Below, piece after piece: positions 1 through 12,083 of a stretch of DNA of 64,000 nucleotides. This DNA is from Cheilinus undulatus. Taxonomy: Eukaryota > Chordata > Actinopteri > Labriformes > Labridae. The notes under the pieces were generated by a model. That model saw only the letters and a program-made list of their open reading frames with translations, was not told the origin of the DNA and made no database searches. Both the position numbers and the translations under genes were made by a program. Within the stretch, counting starts at the first letter, position 1. Every line of letters starts with the position of its first letter. Where the stretch lies: assembly GCF_018320785.1 (NCBI RefSeq), contig NC_054886.1, positions 33,401,732-33,465,731 of the forward strand. Reading direction: 5' to 3'.

Positions 1-1438
1 TCAGAGAAGATGGCAGTGTTTCTGGATCGGGTTCACATTTGGCTTCTTTTTGCATGATACAGCTTTAACTTGCTTTCACTTTTTGTTATATAATGAATTA
101 TATTATATTATGGATGGTGGGATACTCATAGACAATTTTATAATTTTATATTCAGGAAAATTTTTCTGAAATGGTTGAAAAATGTTTAAATGCAGGTTTA
201 TTTAGATTGGTAAAACTGTATCCATCTTTACTTTGGAGAGACTCTGCCTCTCTAAAATGCTCCTTTTATACACAGTCATGTTACTTCAAATAATCCATTA
301 CTAAACACTGCTCCGGCTGTTTATCATTCACACCGCTTACTTTCTTACCATTTACTTTCCCCACTTTTTTGAGATGTGTTGCTGCCGTTAAATCCATCAA
401 AGTACCCCAGCTTTTTTGGAATGGGTTGCAGCAACCAAACCCCATTGTTCCCAGCAACATTTATGTTCAGCCGTGTTTGTATGTTTGCACCTCACTGCTC
501 TGTATGTAAGCATGTAGGTAGAGTTTCACTAGAAAGTCGCAGCACCACCTACTGGCCTGGAATGAGCACTACAGCCTTTAACGCTGTTTGGCTGACTCGT
601 GCAGGGAGGTTTTTTATTTGTTTTTGATTAAAAAGTCAGATTTGACTTGCTGATTTCATGTAACTGTGGTTTCAGACTGCCAATGATCATCACACAGTGT
701 TTAATTTATATTTGTGGTGAGAAACAGGTACAGGTGATGTAGGCCAGTGGGTTGTTCAGTGAATAAAGGTGGGGATAAATAAAACCATATGAGTGACATC
801 ACTGAACACAGTCGTTGCTATGGATGCTTTGAATAAATACCTTTATGAGTGTTATTCTAACAACATGAACCCACAAGTCTGGTCAGCCTGCATGTGGTTT
901 AAAAAGTAAAGCTCTAAATATATAAAGAGCTTCACTGTGAGAACTTCATATCTAAACAAAACTTTCGACAAAAGCGTTAGACGCTGTGCCTATATTTACC
1001 TCATCTTTAGCTGCTGTTCTAGGTAGACATGCAGCGTCTATCTTTATAATGGTGAACTCAATCTAACAGTTCGCATTCAACAGGTCGACTGCAGTCATGT
1101 GATCCTGATGAAATGCTAAGGTCACATAGCAGGTGGGAAGTTAAGAACACTGGTTCAGGCGTTAGTACATAAAAGCTCTAGCTGAACCTTCACACTGCAG
1201 TTATTAGAAAATTTCTACAGACATCAGTTTTATTCCTACACTTGAGTGTCTCTAACTTCGGGGCTGATTTTTTAATGGTTGGTACAGTTGTAAACAGCAC
1301 TTCACTTTTATGATTGCACTTCTTTGCAGAAAACACTTCCTGCGTGACAGTTTTGGTGATGAACCACGTTATTTATTTTTATCCCTCAGTCTCCGTGTTT
1401 CGCTGCATCGTCTCACGCTCAGTTGACATCAAGACACG
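1..1438. other. 5' flank of the first FcR-like gene, no gene seen
   Basis: AT-rich sequence with only short chance reading frames. I see no exon with paired splice sites and no mobile element I recognise. The last few hundred bases presumably hold the promoter of the gene starting at 1439. A TATA-like ATAAAAG lies near 1169-1175, but it is about 270 bases from the ATG and I cannot place the transcription start. Confidence 0.4.
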
Positions 1439-4400
1439 ATGGAGCTCACAGGTTTCCTTCTCACGCTCAGTGAGTAACATTTTCAAACGTCTTTGCTATC
1501 TTTTCTACCACTGTTATTATTTTGTTGGAAACATCAGGCGACCATTTCTGTAGAAAATAACTTTTTTTTAAATCACAACTTGTAATACATTTATGAAAGT
1601 TGGATATATTTTCCCACCATTTGTCTTGCTGGTCTTTCCTGCTGGTTATCAGGTGTAGGAATTAAGACGGTGACCTTTTCATGTCTCTGCAGCCTCTCTG
1701 ACGGTCTCTCCTGACAGATGTCAGTTCTTTAAGTACGAGTCTCTCTCTCTGAGCTGTGAAGAGAACAGAAAACCTTCTACATGGAGGGTGAATGCTGAAA
1801 CAGAGCGAGGAGTCTCAGAGTGTGGACAGGACTGGGGCTCTGTGGAGACATCGGTCTGTGTCATCACTGAAGCCTACCAGTGGAACAGTGGGGAGTACTG
1901 GTGTGAGTCCCAGTCAGGAGAGAGGAGTCCAGCTCTGAATATCACCATCACAGGTTAGAGCATCACCACAGAGAGGAGAGACAGCTACACAGAATATAAA
2001 CACAGCAGAGTCTGAATATCACCATCACAGGTTAGAGCATCACCACAGAGAGGAGAGACAGCTACACAAAATATAAACACAGCAGAGTCTGAATATCTCT
2101 TTATACCAGCTGCATACATCTAACAAGCTCACAGACAAACACAGAATTGAGGCCTTAAGAGCTGGATATCATTAAACTGAAGTTTGAAACAGGCAAAATG
2201 TCTTTGATTGAATCAAAACTGAACTAAAGGATGGTGTAAAAGTTTTATAAAATAAATTCTAACTAGAAAAGCACTCGGAGAGCGCAGACCTCCGCCATTA
2301 GCTCTGTCTCCCAATAATAAAGAATCCTTTAAAAAATTCCTGGATCCAGACGGTGATCCGGATCACTCCCAAAATTGAATCAGTTCTTCCTTATGCCATT
2401 TCTGACATTTCCTGAAAATTTCATCAAAACTCGTCCATAACTTTTTAAATTATGTTACTAACTAACAAACTAACAAACTAACAAACCCTGCCGATCACAT
2501 AACCTCCTTGGCGGAGGTGATAAAAACTTGTAAACTATGCAGAACAAAAGCAGAAAAGAAGCATGTACTTGCCCTCTGACTGTTCACATTTTTCACAAAC
2601 CTGCCATTTAGTGGCTTAAGTTGTAATTTTAAATAAATACCCTCTTAATCGCAAGCGCCTCTTCCCAAGATTTTAATGTTTGAAAAACAGCCAAAAAAGT
2701 GGACTATAGGTAGCCTCTATAGAAGCTAAACACGATAATGTGCTCCCTGATGGGCCCTCTGAGTGGTCAGAATTTGGTTAACTGCCTTTTAGGGTGACCT
2801 CAGGGGGCAAAATCTGACAAAGCTCGCTCTAGGATCCCCTCACTTTAACAAAGTGCCCACTATATTGTTCTGTCAGAGGGCTTTTTTTTAATAAACTGCC
2901 ATTTTAGTCGTCTTTAAAGGTCACATATGTTACAGTTACTCAAACAGCCCATAGCTGGGAGGCCTCTCTGGACGGTGAACAGGGACAAGGGAATTTACCT
3001 TAGCTGCCAGACAGCAGGGGGCGCAGTTTTCCTCTCAAACAAGACAGGATGGCTGAACCTTTATAAGGTCAGCTGGTAAGACACTTAATATTGTTATCAT
3101 GTGACTCTTCTGAGGAAGACTGCAGGAAGTTAGCAGCTCATACATGACCAAAAATCTAATCTGTCAAGAGGAAAACAACAAAAATATACATGATGTAATC
3201 TCAATCCCACCATCATATGAGGTATCCACAGGTATTTTATTCCATTATTTCATTTTTATGTTGTCAGAAGTTCATAATAGATTTCTTTTTTTCAGATCTC
3301 AAAAAAAAAAAAAACAATTTCTGATGGAACATCAGTATCAGTATCTTTGACTCAGTATGAAGAAAATAGCAACAGATTTTCTTAAAAAAAAAAAAAAAAA
3401 AAGATTTTAGGTTTCCCTTCACACTATATTCCAGTTGATTTGAATTTAACCTATCTTTCTTTCTGGCTAAAATAATTGGTAGAATTGGATCATGTCAGTA
3501 TGATGTTCAGAGCACTAAGTCGTGATTTTTTCCTCTGTAGGTTGTCTCTAATATTCCTGAATTGTTTGTGTCCACCGTCTGTATTTTAAGGGTGATGTTA
3601 GGGGAAGTGTGTTCATTTTCAGCCAAAGTAGTAAAAGCTAGTACTTTAAGAGAAATTATAGAACGGTCCAGCATTAGAACAACCATGCACATTTCATGCT
3701 AACATGTAGCGGAGGGGTTTTAATAACACGTTTTATGTCCTGTCAAAGACAACAGTGTGATCCTGGAGAGTCCTGTGCTTCCAGTGATGGAGGGAGAATC
3801 TGTGACTCTGCGCTGCACGACTCAAAGAAACTCATCCAGCCCTCTAGTCAGCGTCTTTATGAAGGACAGATCTCCAGTGGGAGCCTCTATAACAGGACAG
3901 GTGACCCTCCCAACAGTGTCCAAGTCTGATGAAGGTCTTAACATGTGCGTGATCAACGACGTGGGAACATCAGCAGAGAGCTGGATCTCTGTCAGAGGTA
4001 TGATAAAACAGTAAATGAGGAGCTATATTTGTGTATTCCTGCTACTTTATCGAATTTATTTTTGATGTAGTATGACATCAGGTTTCTTTTGATCCACAGA
4101 ACGAGCCACAGAGGAGGAGAAAGAACAGAAACTATCTGATGGTTTTACTACAAATGGGACAGTAGGTGAGTTTAGAAGGTGTTCACAGGTGTAATTCTAG
4201 AGCAGTATGAGGGACAAACTGCAACGAAGATAAACATTCTCTTTGGTATAAACAAGACCTAGACAAAACATAGTTTACTAGAACTCATTCAGTTTCAGTT
4301 TGAAGAAAGTATGTGTCAAAATCAAGCCAACAATAAGTAAAATGGATGATTCCACTAAAGTTGTCAATTTTGAATATGGATAGTTTGCATTGAACATGAA

Positions 4401-5435
4401 CATAAATCCTGCTAATGGACTGTAAAGTATGTGATTAATGCTGGAGAACAGGAATTATATTAAAGTAAGAAAAGAAATGGTTAGATTTAAAATAAAACAC
4501 ATTTTTCATAACCTGAAAAAAAAACTTTCTCCAAGTAATAATCCTCAACTTCAGGTTTTCAAAAGAAAACATGTCCTCTATATTTGAAAAGCACATGGAG
4601 GTTCTAGAGCAACATATGCTCCCATCCAGACATCATCTCTTTAAGGGACGGCCTTGACTATTTCAGTAAGACGATGCTAAACCACAAACCACGTCTATCA
4701 CAACAGCATGGCTTCACAGGAGAAGAGTCCAGGTCCTGAAATGGCCTGCCTACAGTCCAGACCTTTCACCAGGAGAAAATTTGAAGCATCATCAAAGGAA
4801 AATTCCAGCAAAGGAGACCCAAGACTGTTGAGCTGCTAGAATCCTACATTAGAGAAAAATGGGACAACATTCCTCTCCAAAAACTCTAGCTGCTGAACTC
4901 TCTCTCCCTTGGTATTGTGATCTCTTGTCTCCAGATGCTCAGGGCTTTGCTGCCACTGCTTAAAAATGCACCCAGTAAACTACTGCATGCTTGGAAAGTG
5001 GTGCAGGTGAAGTATGTGTAAATTGGGGGTTATTCTGTACACTAACAACATGTTTCATATGCTTTGTTTGTGTTCCCAGCTCCTGTCCCTCCTGAATCTC
5101 CCCTCCTGTCTGTAAACAGACTCATATGTCTTCTAGTTGTTGGAGCTCCTTACCTGCTGTCCACAGTCTTGCTGGCACTCGTATGCAGAGACAGGACTAA
5201 CAGTGAGTCACAACATTTTCATATCCATTGTGAGGAAGATAAATTTGCTCAGGAGTTCCAAACATTGATATGATAAAAGTTTGTTTGCTTAATAACAGTT
5301 TAAAAATAACAACATTAACATTTTAATTGGTTAAAGTCGTGGATATCTTTTTGCACAGGTGTTGACGAGTCTGCAGCAAAGCCAGCAGGAGAGACAACAG
5401 CATGCAATGAAGTCCTGATGGAAGAAGTTCAGTGA
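1439..5435 (+). CDS. Fc-receptor-like membrane protein, two Ig domains (6 coding exons)
   Basis: Exons: 1439-1469, 1693-1953, 3749-3997, 4100-4165, 5080-5202, 5359-5435. All internal junctions are phase 1 with GT-AG ends, giving 268 residues. Domain order: short leader (MELTGFLLTL, continuing into TSLTVS); Ig domain 1 at about 20-97 with the Cys pair in LSLSCEE and EYWCES plus an extra pair (SECGQD, SVCVIT); Ig domain 2 at about 98-180 (LRCTT, then NMCVIN); a 22-residue linker; a TM exon containing LICLLVVGAPYLL; and a short tail without a clear tyrosine motif. The pairing of domains ending in EYWCE and SWISV is typical of fish Fc-gamma-receptor/FCRL-like proteins, which are surface receptors for immunoglobulin or related ligands; that function is from the family, not from this sequence. 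Oddities: no separate 63-base second leader exon like that of the relative at 41537; the usual Tyr before the second Cys of domain 2 is replaced (GLNMC); and exon 2 ends in a duplicated donor region. Confidence 0.82.
1934..2087 (+). repeat. 77-bp tandem duplication across a splice donor
   Basis: Two adjacent copies of a 77-base unit (1934-2010 and 2011-2087) begin in the last 20 coding bases of Ig exon 1 and run through its donor (ACAG|GTTAGA) into the intron. The start of a third copy (TCTGAATATC) follows at 2088. The second copy therefore contains another good donor at about 2030. The two copies differ by only about one base (cacagaat versus cacaaaat), so the duplication looks recent. Confidence 0.9.
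2261..2522 (-). mobile_element. LINE tail of RTE type (fish dispersed repeat)
   Basis: In the intron between the two Ig exons of the first FcR-like gene. Read on the - strand it runs from GGCGGAGGT...TAGTTTGTTAG repeats to GCGCTCTCCGAGTGCTTTTC. I recognise this as a widespread non-LTR tail found throughout fish genomes. The exact family name (RTE-X or Expander type) is from memory. No coding part is present. Confidence 0.55.
4555..4925 (+). mobile_element. Decayed Tc1/mariner transposase fragment, 3' half
   Basis: Intronic fragment between exons 4 and 5 of the first FcR-like gene. It matches, with many changes, the transposase-end segments seen again at 18295-18600 and near 59108-59500 (shared words: AGCAACATATGCTCCCATCC, ATGGCTTCACAGGAGAAG). 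The reading frame is broken by stops and indels. Terminal inverted repeats are not visible, so this is a dead fragment. Confidence 0.6.
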
Positions 5436-5627
5436 TGTGATGAAGAGTTGATCTTCTGTCTGTAAAGTCATAAATGTTGTTAAATGCAGTCCTGCTGGCG
5501 TCAAGAAGCCGAGCATGAGGCAGAATGCTCCTAACAAAGATAGCATAAGGAGGAGGTTGGTGTGTGAACTCCTCTTGTTTCTTATGTTGTTGTTTTTCAA
5601 TTTAATCAAGCAGTTTCTTTTCTCCTC

Positions 5628-5633
5628 AATAAA
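5628..5633 (+). promoter_or_regulatory. Polyadenylation signal AATAAA of the FcR-like gene
   Basis: AATAAA lies 193 bases after the stop codon of the gene ending at 5435 and is followed by a T/GT-rich stretch. It is the first canonical signal downstream on this strand and a reasonable 3' end. Confidence 0.6.
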
Positions 5634-5655
5634 CATCCCTTTCCATGTCTTGTTT

Positions 5656-8190
5656 AGGCTGTAGTTTCCTGGCTGTCCCATTTCCAGTGTTTTCTTTAAG
5701 GTTCTCATTGTTTTTTGTCAGGTAGATAAATATTGGCTACACTGTTTACATGTAAACGATTAATTCAGCAAAATACCAGGACACTTAATCACTGATAGCC
5801 TTCAAACACTGCTACCAGTGAGTGCAGACAGGTGTAGACTAAGAAATTCACAGAATGTTTAAGAATGATAAAAGCATTTTGAAGACTTTTGAAAACAAGT
5901 TACAGTTTTCATACAGCCATCTGTCTAGAATCAGGAGAACAATGTCAAATAATGCTGTCTGCATAAAGATAACATTGACAGTCATAGCTGTAAACAAAAT
6001 AGGTCCAAGAACTGATTTTTTTTTTAAACAATAACACTGTGATCTCCCTGACAGGTGCCTTTTTCACTTTTTGAGTTTGGCTCGTTGATGTCATTGGTCA
6101 CTGAACATTTTTTTGTCAGTAAATCTTGGATTTTTTTAATCCAACCTTTACATCTATATGTTGTTCTATCAACAGTTTTGATTTGATTTAAAAAGACTCT
6201 ATCAGATGTAACTGGAATAAGCCAAAATAATACAGTAAATAAAGGTGGAAAGAGAAAAGCCTGACCATCTTTGTTGATGTTTTTTTACTTTATGTGTATC
6301 TACATATTACAATCCATTTATTTTTTGAATCCACACATCTTTAAAAAATTCAGAAAAAAAAAAAAAAACATATTCCCTTTCTCTTGTCACTCCACTGGCA
6401 ACACATTGTGTCGACAGAAGGACTTTTTTCTTCAAGCCAGCAGCTAAACCTTTATACTCAGTGTTATTCTTCAACATTAGAGAGAAACAAATCTGAAAAA
6501 AAAACTTTATCTAATCCAAGTCTTTTTTGTTTTGTCCAGTTCAGCCAGGTGTTTCTGTTAGCTTGGGCTGTGGGAACGACATCGTTCTACAAAAAAAGTC
6601 AAGAATTTGAGTTAGAAGCCAAACCATCAGTTATATTCAGTATATCTTGTGAAGGTTGTTACTGGGCTTAAATATTTATTTCTCCTCAGCCGGGCAGAGA
6701 ACCAAACTCAGTCACCTCTACCAGACATCAAGAATATTATCAACAACACGAACGCTGAACTCAATCAGATTTCATATAGTTTTTCCCCATAAATAATAGA
6801 TTTTTAAATACAGGATTTTTTTTACATCTCATTATTAACAATGGAGCTTTATCCTGGAGGATAAGGAAACAAGAGAGCGTCTTTAAAGTTCATATTTGTC
6901 ACATTTACATCTAAAATCCTAATTTAACCAAATATTCAGTAATAAAATAGATAGAAGAATAGAAATACATGGTAAGGTTTTTCAATAAGAGGTGATTTAA
7001 GAGATTTTTTTATTTGGGACACTGATTAAGCAGAGGAGATGTGATGGGAATGTTAAAATAACTATAACGTAAGGTCTGAGGTCATCAGTGATCGTCCAAT
7101 CACAGCCTCAGTCAGCCAGAAAGCAACCTGGATACAAAACAAAGGTTGTATGAAGTTTCACCTTTGTTCAAAGGTGTGTTCTGGGGCTGGTTAGGATCAA
7201 GTCATCCTCTTCACATCAGTGGTGGATTTAGCAGTTATGTGGCACCAGGTGACCACATACATGCAACCCTCCACATCCCTGTTAAATTCTTATTTATCAA
7301 AGACAGTCCTACTTGTAACTTGATGTAAAATCAATCTGAATGACTGTTGAGCAATGGTCTTTAAACAGAAAATGTCCTTGTGGGTATTAAAATGTATATT
7401 TGGAGACTCTAAATGCACATCAGGCAGCCAAATGACACCAGAGCAATGGGAAACTGAATTAACATTTTTATTTTTACACACTTATACAAATGTAAATTTA
7501 AAACAATTCAACATAAAGTATGAAGTTATGTAAAATATAATATAAAGTATATATTTCTAAAAAGTATAAAGTTGATGTTTATTATATGAATTTGAAACAC
7601 AATTTATTAAAGAAATGTATACAAAAAAATCTCAAAAGAAATAAAAATAACAAAGATAAGTTACATTTTGGGATTTTTTAAATGTCATGTTTTACCAACT
7701 AAAGCCAGTGAAAAATGGCCAAATGTGTTCATTTGTTAATTTATTTGTATGATATAAAATAATTGGTTAAAGAACAGTTTCACCAAATGACCTGATTTTG
7801 ATGTGTTTAAAATGAAAAGCTAAAATATTTACATTTCATTTATTTTTTATAAGCTTTAATGCTACTTTAACATGACCAGGTTTACTTTGTATTTCACATT
7901 TTAAAGGAGTGTGTAAACCATGGAAAATTTTAAACCATGAGAAGACAGGATGGTGCAGGATGTTCAGGCCAGGTAAATGTGAATAGAAAAGTTCACCGTT
8001 GTTCACATGGCAGATTTATTCACTTATCTGCTGCTCTAACTTTGGCTCTAACAGCTATGGTAATGCAAAGCAGAACAAAGGTAATCCTTGGATTATGTTT
8101 CCGTCCTCAGCAGCAGAAGCAAACACAGCTCTGTAACTTTATATATTTCAGACAGACTAGATTCAGACATTTCTCTGTCTGAAGTTTATT
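5656..8190. other. Intergenic AT-rich DNA
   Basis: About 2.5 kb between the convergent FcR-like gene and the V-coiled-coil gene. It holds homopolymer A/T runs and short chance frames. I see no convincing exon, RNA gene or mobile element. AATAAA on the - strand at 8185-8190 directly abuts the stop of the next gene, and another lies at 8015-8020; either could be its polyadenylation signal. Confidence 0.4.
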
Positions 8191-10893
8191 CTAGTCTCCT
8201 GACTGGGTCTCTGTCCTTTCCATCTCTTTTTTGAGTTTCTCGATGTCCTCTTCTACTTTGTTCTTCTTCTTTGTCATCCTGTTGACGTCATCTGTCGTCT
8301 TCCTCAGTATTTTGTCCGTGGCCATGTGCAGCTGTTGGAGTTCTTTCATTCTGTCCTCATGGTTAGAGCCAGCCTCCCTACAGATGTCTCTGAGTTTTAA
8401 ATACCCCTGAGCTTCATTGGAGGTTTTATCCCCCTTCTTCTCTCTTATTTCTTCTTCTACTTTTTTAGTTTTTTCCTCATGTGACTGCACCACTACCTTT
8501 GCCTCCTGCACCTTAACTCTCAGATGATCTTTCTGTTTCTCCAGTTCCTCCTTCAGTCCCATCAGTGTCTCTTTAAACTGTGCCTTATCCTTCAGTTCTT
8601 CCTGTTTCCTCTGTAGTTCCTCTGTGAGTTTAGACCTCCTGCTTTCCATGGTGAGCAGCTTTTGGCTTCCTTCACCTTTGCAGTCGTCACTTTTGTCGTT
8701 GTGGCGTTTCTTCCTCTCTGTCGGGAAGTGGAAGCAGAAAGGTTTAACCTGTATATATATTTATATATAGTTGGTAGTTTTAGTATATTATTACAAAAGG
8801 AATTATATGTAATATTAAAAATAAAGTTTAAAATCTATTGTATACCATACTTGTACTACTTAAATTCCAAACCAAAATGCAGGTAAGTGGAAGTTTTTTA
8901 AATCTCTGACTAATCCTGATTAACCTCAGGCTTTAATGTGATTAAATTTCGACTCACCATTGACATTTCTCCTCCATTTCAAAACCAGACAGGCTGCAGT
9001 GATTATGATCAGGAGAGCAAGCAATGAGCTGATGGCGATCCATGGAGTACAGCTGGTCTGGGGCGTTCCAGGATCCTCTTAATAAAAGTCAAAACAGTTA
9101 TTTAACAGACTTTAATGCTCGTCTTACTGCTGTGAAGAGTTTGTCATCGAAGCTCTCAGTCGTGGCCTTAAGCCTTCATTCAGACTTCTTAATGGCATCA
9201 GATAACATTTAAAAGTAAAAATTCAACAAACTCAGACATAAATCAGAATTTTAGCTCAAACTATAGAGAGAATGCCTTTTGATTCTTTTCTAATGTGTAT
9301 TTTGATTTTGAAGTTTGACCCATGTCCCTTCTGTTTCCATGGAGGGGGTCATGTCTATGGCTTTAACTGCAGCCAGTGAAGACTGGGAGCTCTTTATCTG
9401 GCATGTCGGCCATCTTTTTACACACTCTAACCTTTCAGAGCTGTGTGAGGTTAAGTTTCATGCTCTACTTTAAACTGTGACAGAAAAAAAACAGTCTAAC
9501 ATCACTTTATATATTAATTCTGATGTTTCCTTACAAACCTTTGCAGACGTCTCCCTCCTCTCTCACAGTGACTTGGACAAACGCCTCTGTCCATAATGAG
9601 GGAATGAAGCATTTATATCTCCCTGAATCAGAGGTTTTCACTCTGAGGAGTTTCAGGGAGACGTTTCCATTGATCAGCTGATCCACAAACAGAGTGGTGC
9701 GATAGTTAAACAGAGGATTCTGACTCTGATACACCAGTCGTCCACATGGATGTACTCAGGGTCCAGTCCAGGTTTGGTCCACTCTATCGCCCTGGAAGTA
9801 GTACTGATGGGGGGGTCAAGGTGGCATGGTATGACGACATCATCACCAGCACAGGCTACGACTGGTTGGGAACAGTTCAGCTGTGGCTGCCCTGTTGGAG
9901 AAAAGGGATACAAGAAGATGGACTGGAATTTTACTGCAGTTGAGTTGTACAGTTTAATGAAACTTGTTGCTCAAAGGAACTACTTCCTATTTTATCATTG
10001 GGCGTTCATGTAAAGGATAATGTGTAATAAGTGTTGACAAGGTAAGCATTAAGAAAAAAAAAACACCTGAGAAATCATTTATTTAACTCTAAACATTGAT
10101 TTGCAAGCAAAAACAATATTCCTCTACTTCCACTGACTGCATTTGTTGCATTTTTAAAATCTTTTCTCTGCAGGTTTTCTCACCTCCTTTTCCAACAATA
10201 AAAGGTCGTCCCCATCTCCTTGTTCTCTCATATCTTTTATTTGCATCTCAAGTCAAGACATTTACATTGCAATGTGCTGTTATGGTCTTGACATTGGACC
10301 TGCTGAGAACCACTGTAGATTATATTAGGTTGGCATCCATAGATAATACCTACACTTCATTGTACTAATCTGTTATCAGTAGCAATAGCATGACATTCAG
10401 GAAGTACAGCAAACAGTTGCCATGTGTAACTGTCCTGCAAAATTAGACAAGATGCAGAAGGAGGTCACAGCTATATTTGCCATGAGAGCACAGCAGCGCA
10501 AGGAAAGTCATGGAGAAATGTTAAACACGCTGGATAAGAGATTAGCAAAAGCTTCGGTGAAACTCTTAACAAAACAGAAAGATTGAAAACTTGGAGGACA
10601 AAGTGTCTGGGAGTAACCTGAATCCAAGCACACGTGCATAAACATGACCTAGCTAGCTGCAGCAGTATTTTGCAGTTAGGGGCAGTTTCTCTCTTGGTGT
10701 AAGAATATTACCCTCTTCATAAAAATGTCACTGAACACGTCATTAAAACATCTGAAAAGTTTTTATTTCCACAAATCTCAGTTCATGAGTTACTTGTTTC
10801 CTTTCACATATTTATCAAATAAATCTCATTACCTGTAGTCACTGGGAGGCTGTAGACAAAGATCCAGAATGTAGTCCAGCCGTAAAGACTCAT
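8191..10893 (-). pseudogene. Butyrophilin-like V-set/TM/coiled-coil gene with frameshifted V exon
   Basis: Exons on the - strand: 10893-10833 (leader MSLYGWTTFWIFVYSL), 9891-9539 (V-set Ig), 9077-8958 (TM, SSLLALLIIITAACLVL, then basic WRR), 8717-8191 (coiled coil, about 175 residues, ending ERTETQSGD). Junctions are GT-AG and phase 1. The V exon shows VVIPCHLDPP, EWTKPGLDPEY and DSGRYKC, as in butyrophilin/MOG/B7-like V domains. It is 353 bases long, not a multiple of 3: after PEYIHV the frame shifts before VYQSQNPLFNYR. A 4-base loss of a repeated GGAC would explain this. As read, the protein would end early, so this is a recent pseudogene, a null allele or a sequencing error. The coiled-coil exon is fully open and matches that of the gene at 23928-33078 (ELEKQKDHL, EKKGDKTSNEA, ELQQL, TTDDVNRM). 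There is no C-set exon and no SPRY. Confidence 0.75.
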
Positions 10894-11304
10894 TCTCTCC
10901 TTTAAAAAATGAAAGGTGTAAAATAAAGTAATGAGATATGTTCAGTTCAGAGAGAAATTAAAAGAATGAGAACAGGCATGAAGACTGATGATTCATTTCA
11001 GTAAAAAAGGCAGAGCATAAATACTGACCAGATTCAGTGACATGGAGTCAAAATCCTTTCAGCTCAATAGAAAGAAGAAATAAAGGTGTGCTACCGTTCT
11101 GATTTAATCTCAGCTTCTCCAGTCAAACATTACAGAAAGCTCACAAAGAGAAAGTAACCTAACCTCCTACTGTAGCTCTGTTCAACTATAAACTAGATTT
11201 GATTCCAAGAATTTATTACATTATCAAACTCTGAAGGATTATCAACCTTAAACTGTCTGTTTAAAATTATGATTGAAGAGTCAAAGATTTCCCCGTCATC
11301 TTAC

Positions 11305-11350
11305 TGTGATCTGAAGCTTCCAGTCTTTTGTTCAGCTTTGACTTTGGACT
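11305..11350 (-). promoter_or_regulatory. Putative 5' UTR leader exon of the V-coiled-coil gene
   Basis: On the - strand a segment ending CAGATCACA|GTAAGA has a good splice donor at 11304-11303. It resembles the leader exons at 19989 and 60947: on the + strand all share gactttg-act and, for the first two, tcttttgtt. An acceptor with a T-rich tract (ends 10900) precedes the leader-peptide ATG at 10893, so a non-coding first exon spliced to the ATG exon is likely. The upstream end is a guess. Confidence 0.5.
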
Positions 11351-12083
11351 CTGAGACACTTTTATGAACTCATAAACACATAAACCATTAACTATCAATC
11401 ATTCCTGCTTTTATTACTGATACTACAACGACAACACAATGTAGGTTATTCTACACTCTGTCCATCTTATTCTACAGTCTGCTGGATGGAGGAGAAAAGT
11501 TAGTGTGATTCTAAAGGGTCTTTTAGCAGAGGCCCTAAAATATGATTATATTATTATTACCCCTATCAAATAATCATCCTATCACCTTCACTATTAACCC
11601 ATTAAAGCCTGAAGACACAAATAATAGCAAGAAATTTTTGGAGCTGAAATGTTCATTTAACTTTCCACTGAAATTCAAAAACACCCAAATTTCCATAAAA
11701 TTTAACAAATATATTTTTAGTATCTCATTTCATTCATTAGCTGTTTTTGGTAACTGATAATCCACCTGAGGACATTTTTATCATTTCTCAGTCATTTATT
11801 GATCATATTGATTAGATAGAGGTATCACAAAAGTATGTATCAAATATGATACAACAGGCTTTAAGGGGTTAACATACATTTTTGTTAAAGGGTTGGAAAA
11901 ATAATCCAGATCCTGGCACTTAAGATGGTTTGAAAAATCTAAAAGGCATTCATTTAGCTTCAGGGTGTCAAAATGAAGGCTCAAGCAGATAGGTGGTGTA
12001 TTTTTAATGTTTCTATGGTAACAATCAGTGGGTTTTTAGCAGAAATTTACTGCAACTAAGTCAGAGCCAACAAAATAATCACA

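Noticed and set aside
376..627. 83-residue + strand open frame upstream of the first FcR-like gene
   Set aside because: Short, with no splice sites in a sensible phase, no signal peptide or domain, and composition typical of random frames.
3696..3929. Alternative frame over Ig exon 2 of the first FcR-like gene
   Set aside because: A shadow: the phase-1 Ig frame at 3749-3997 has clear domain motifs and correct exon borders.
6384..6671. 95-residue + strand frame in the 5.7-8.2 kb gap
   Set aside because: No recognisable domain, no paired splice sites, no upstream promoter signal; treated as chance.
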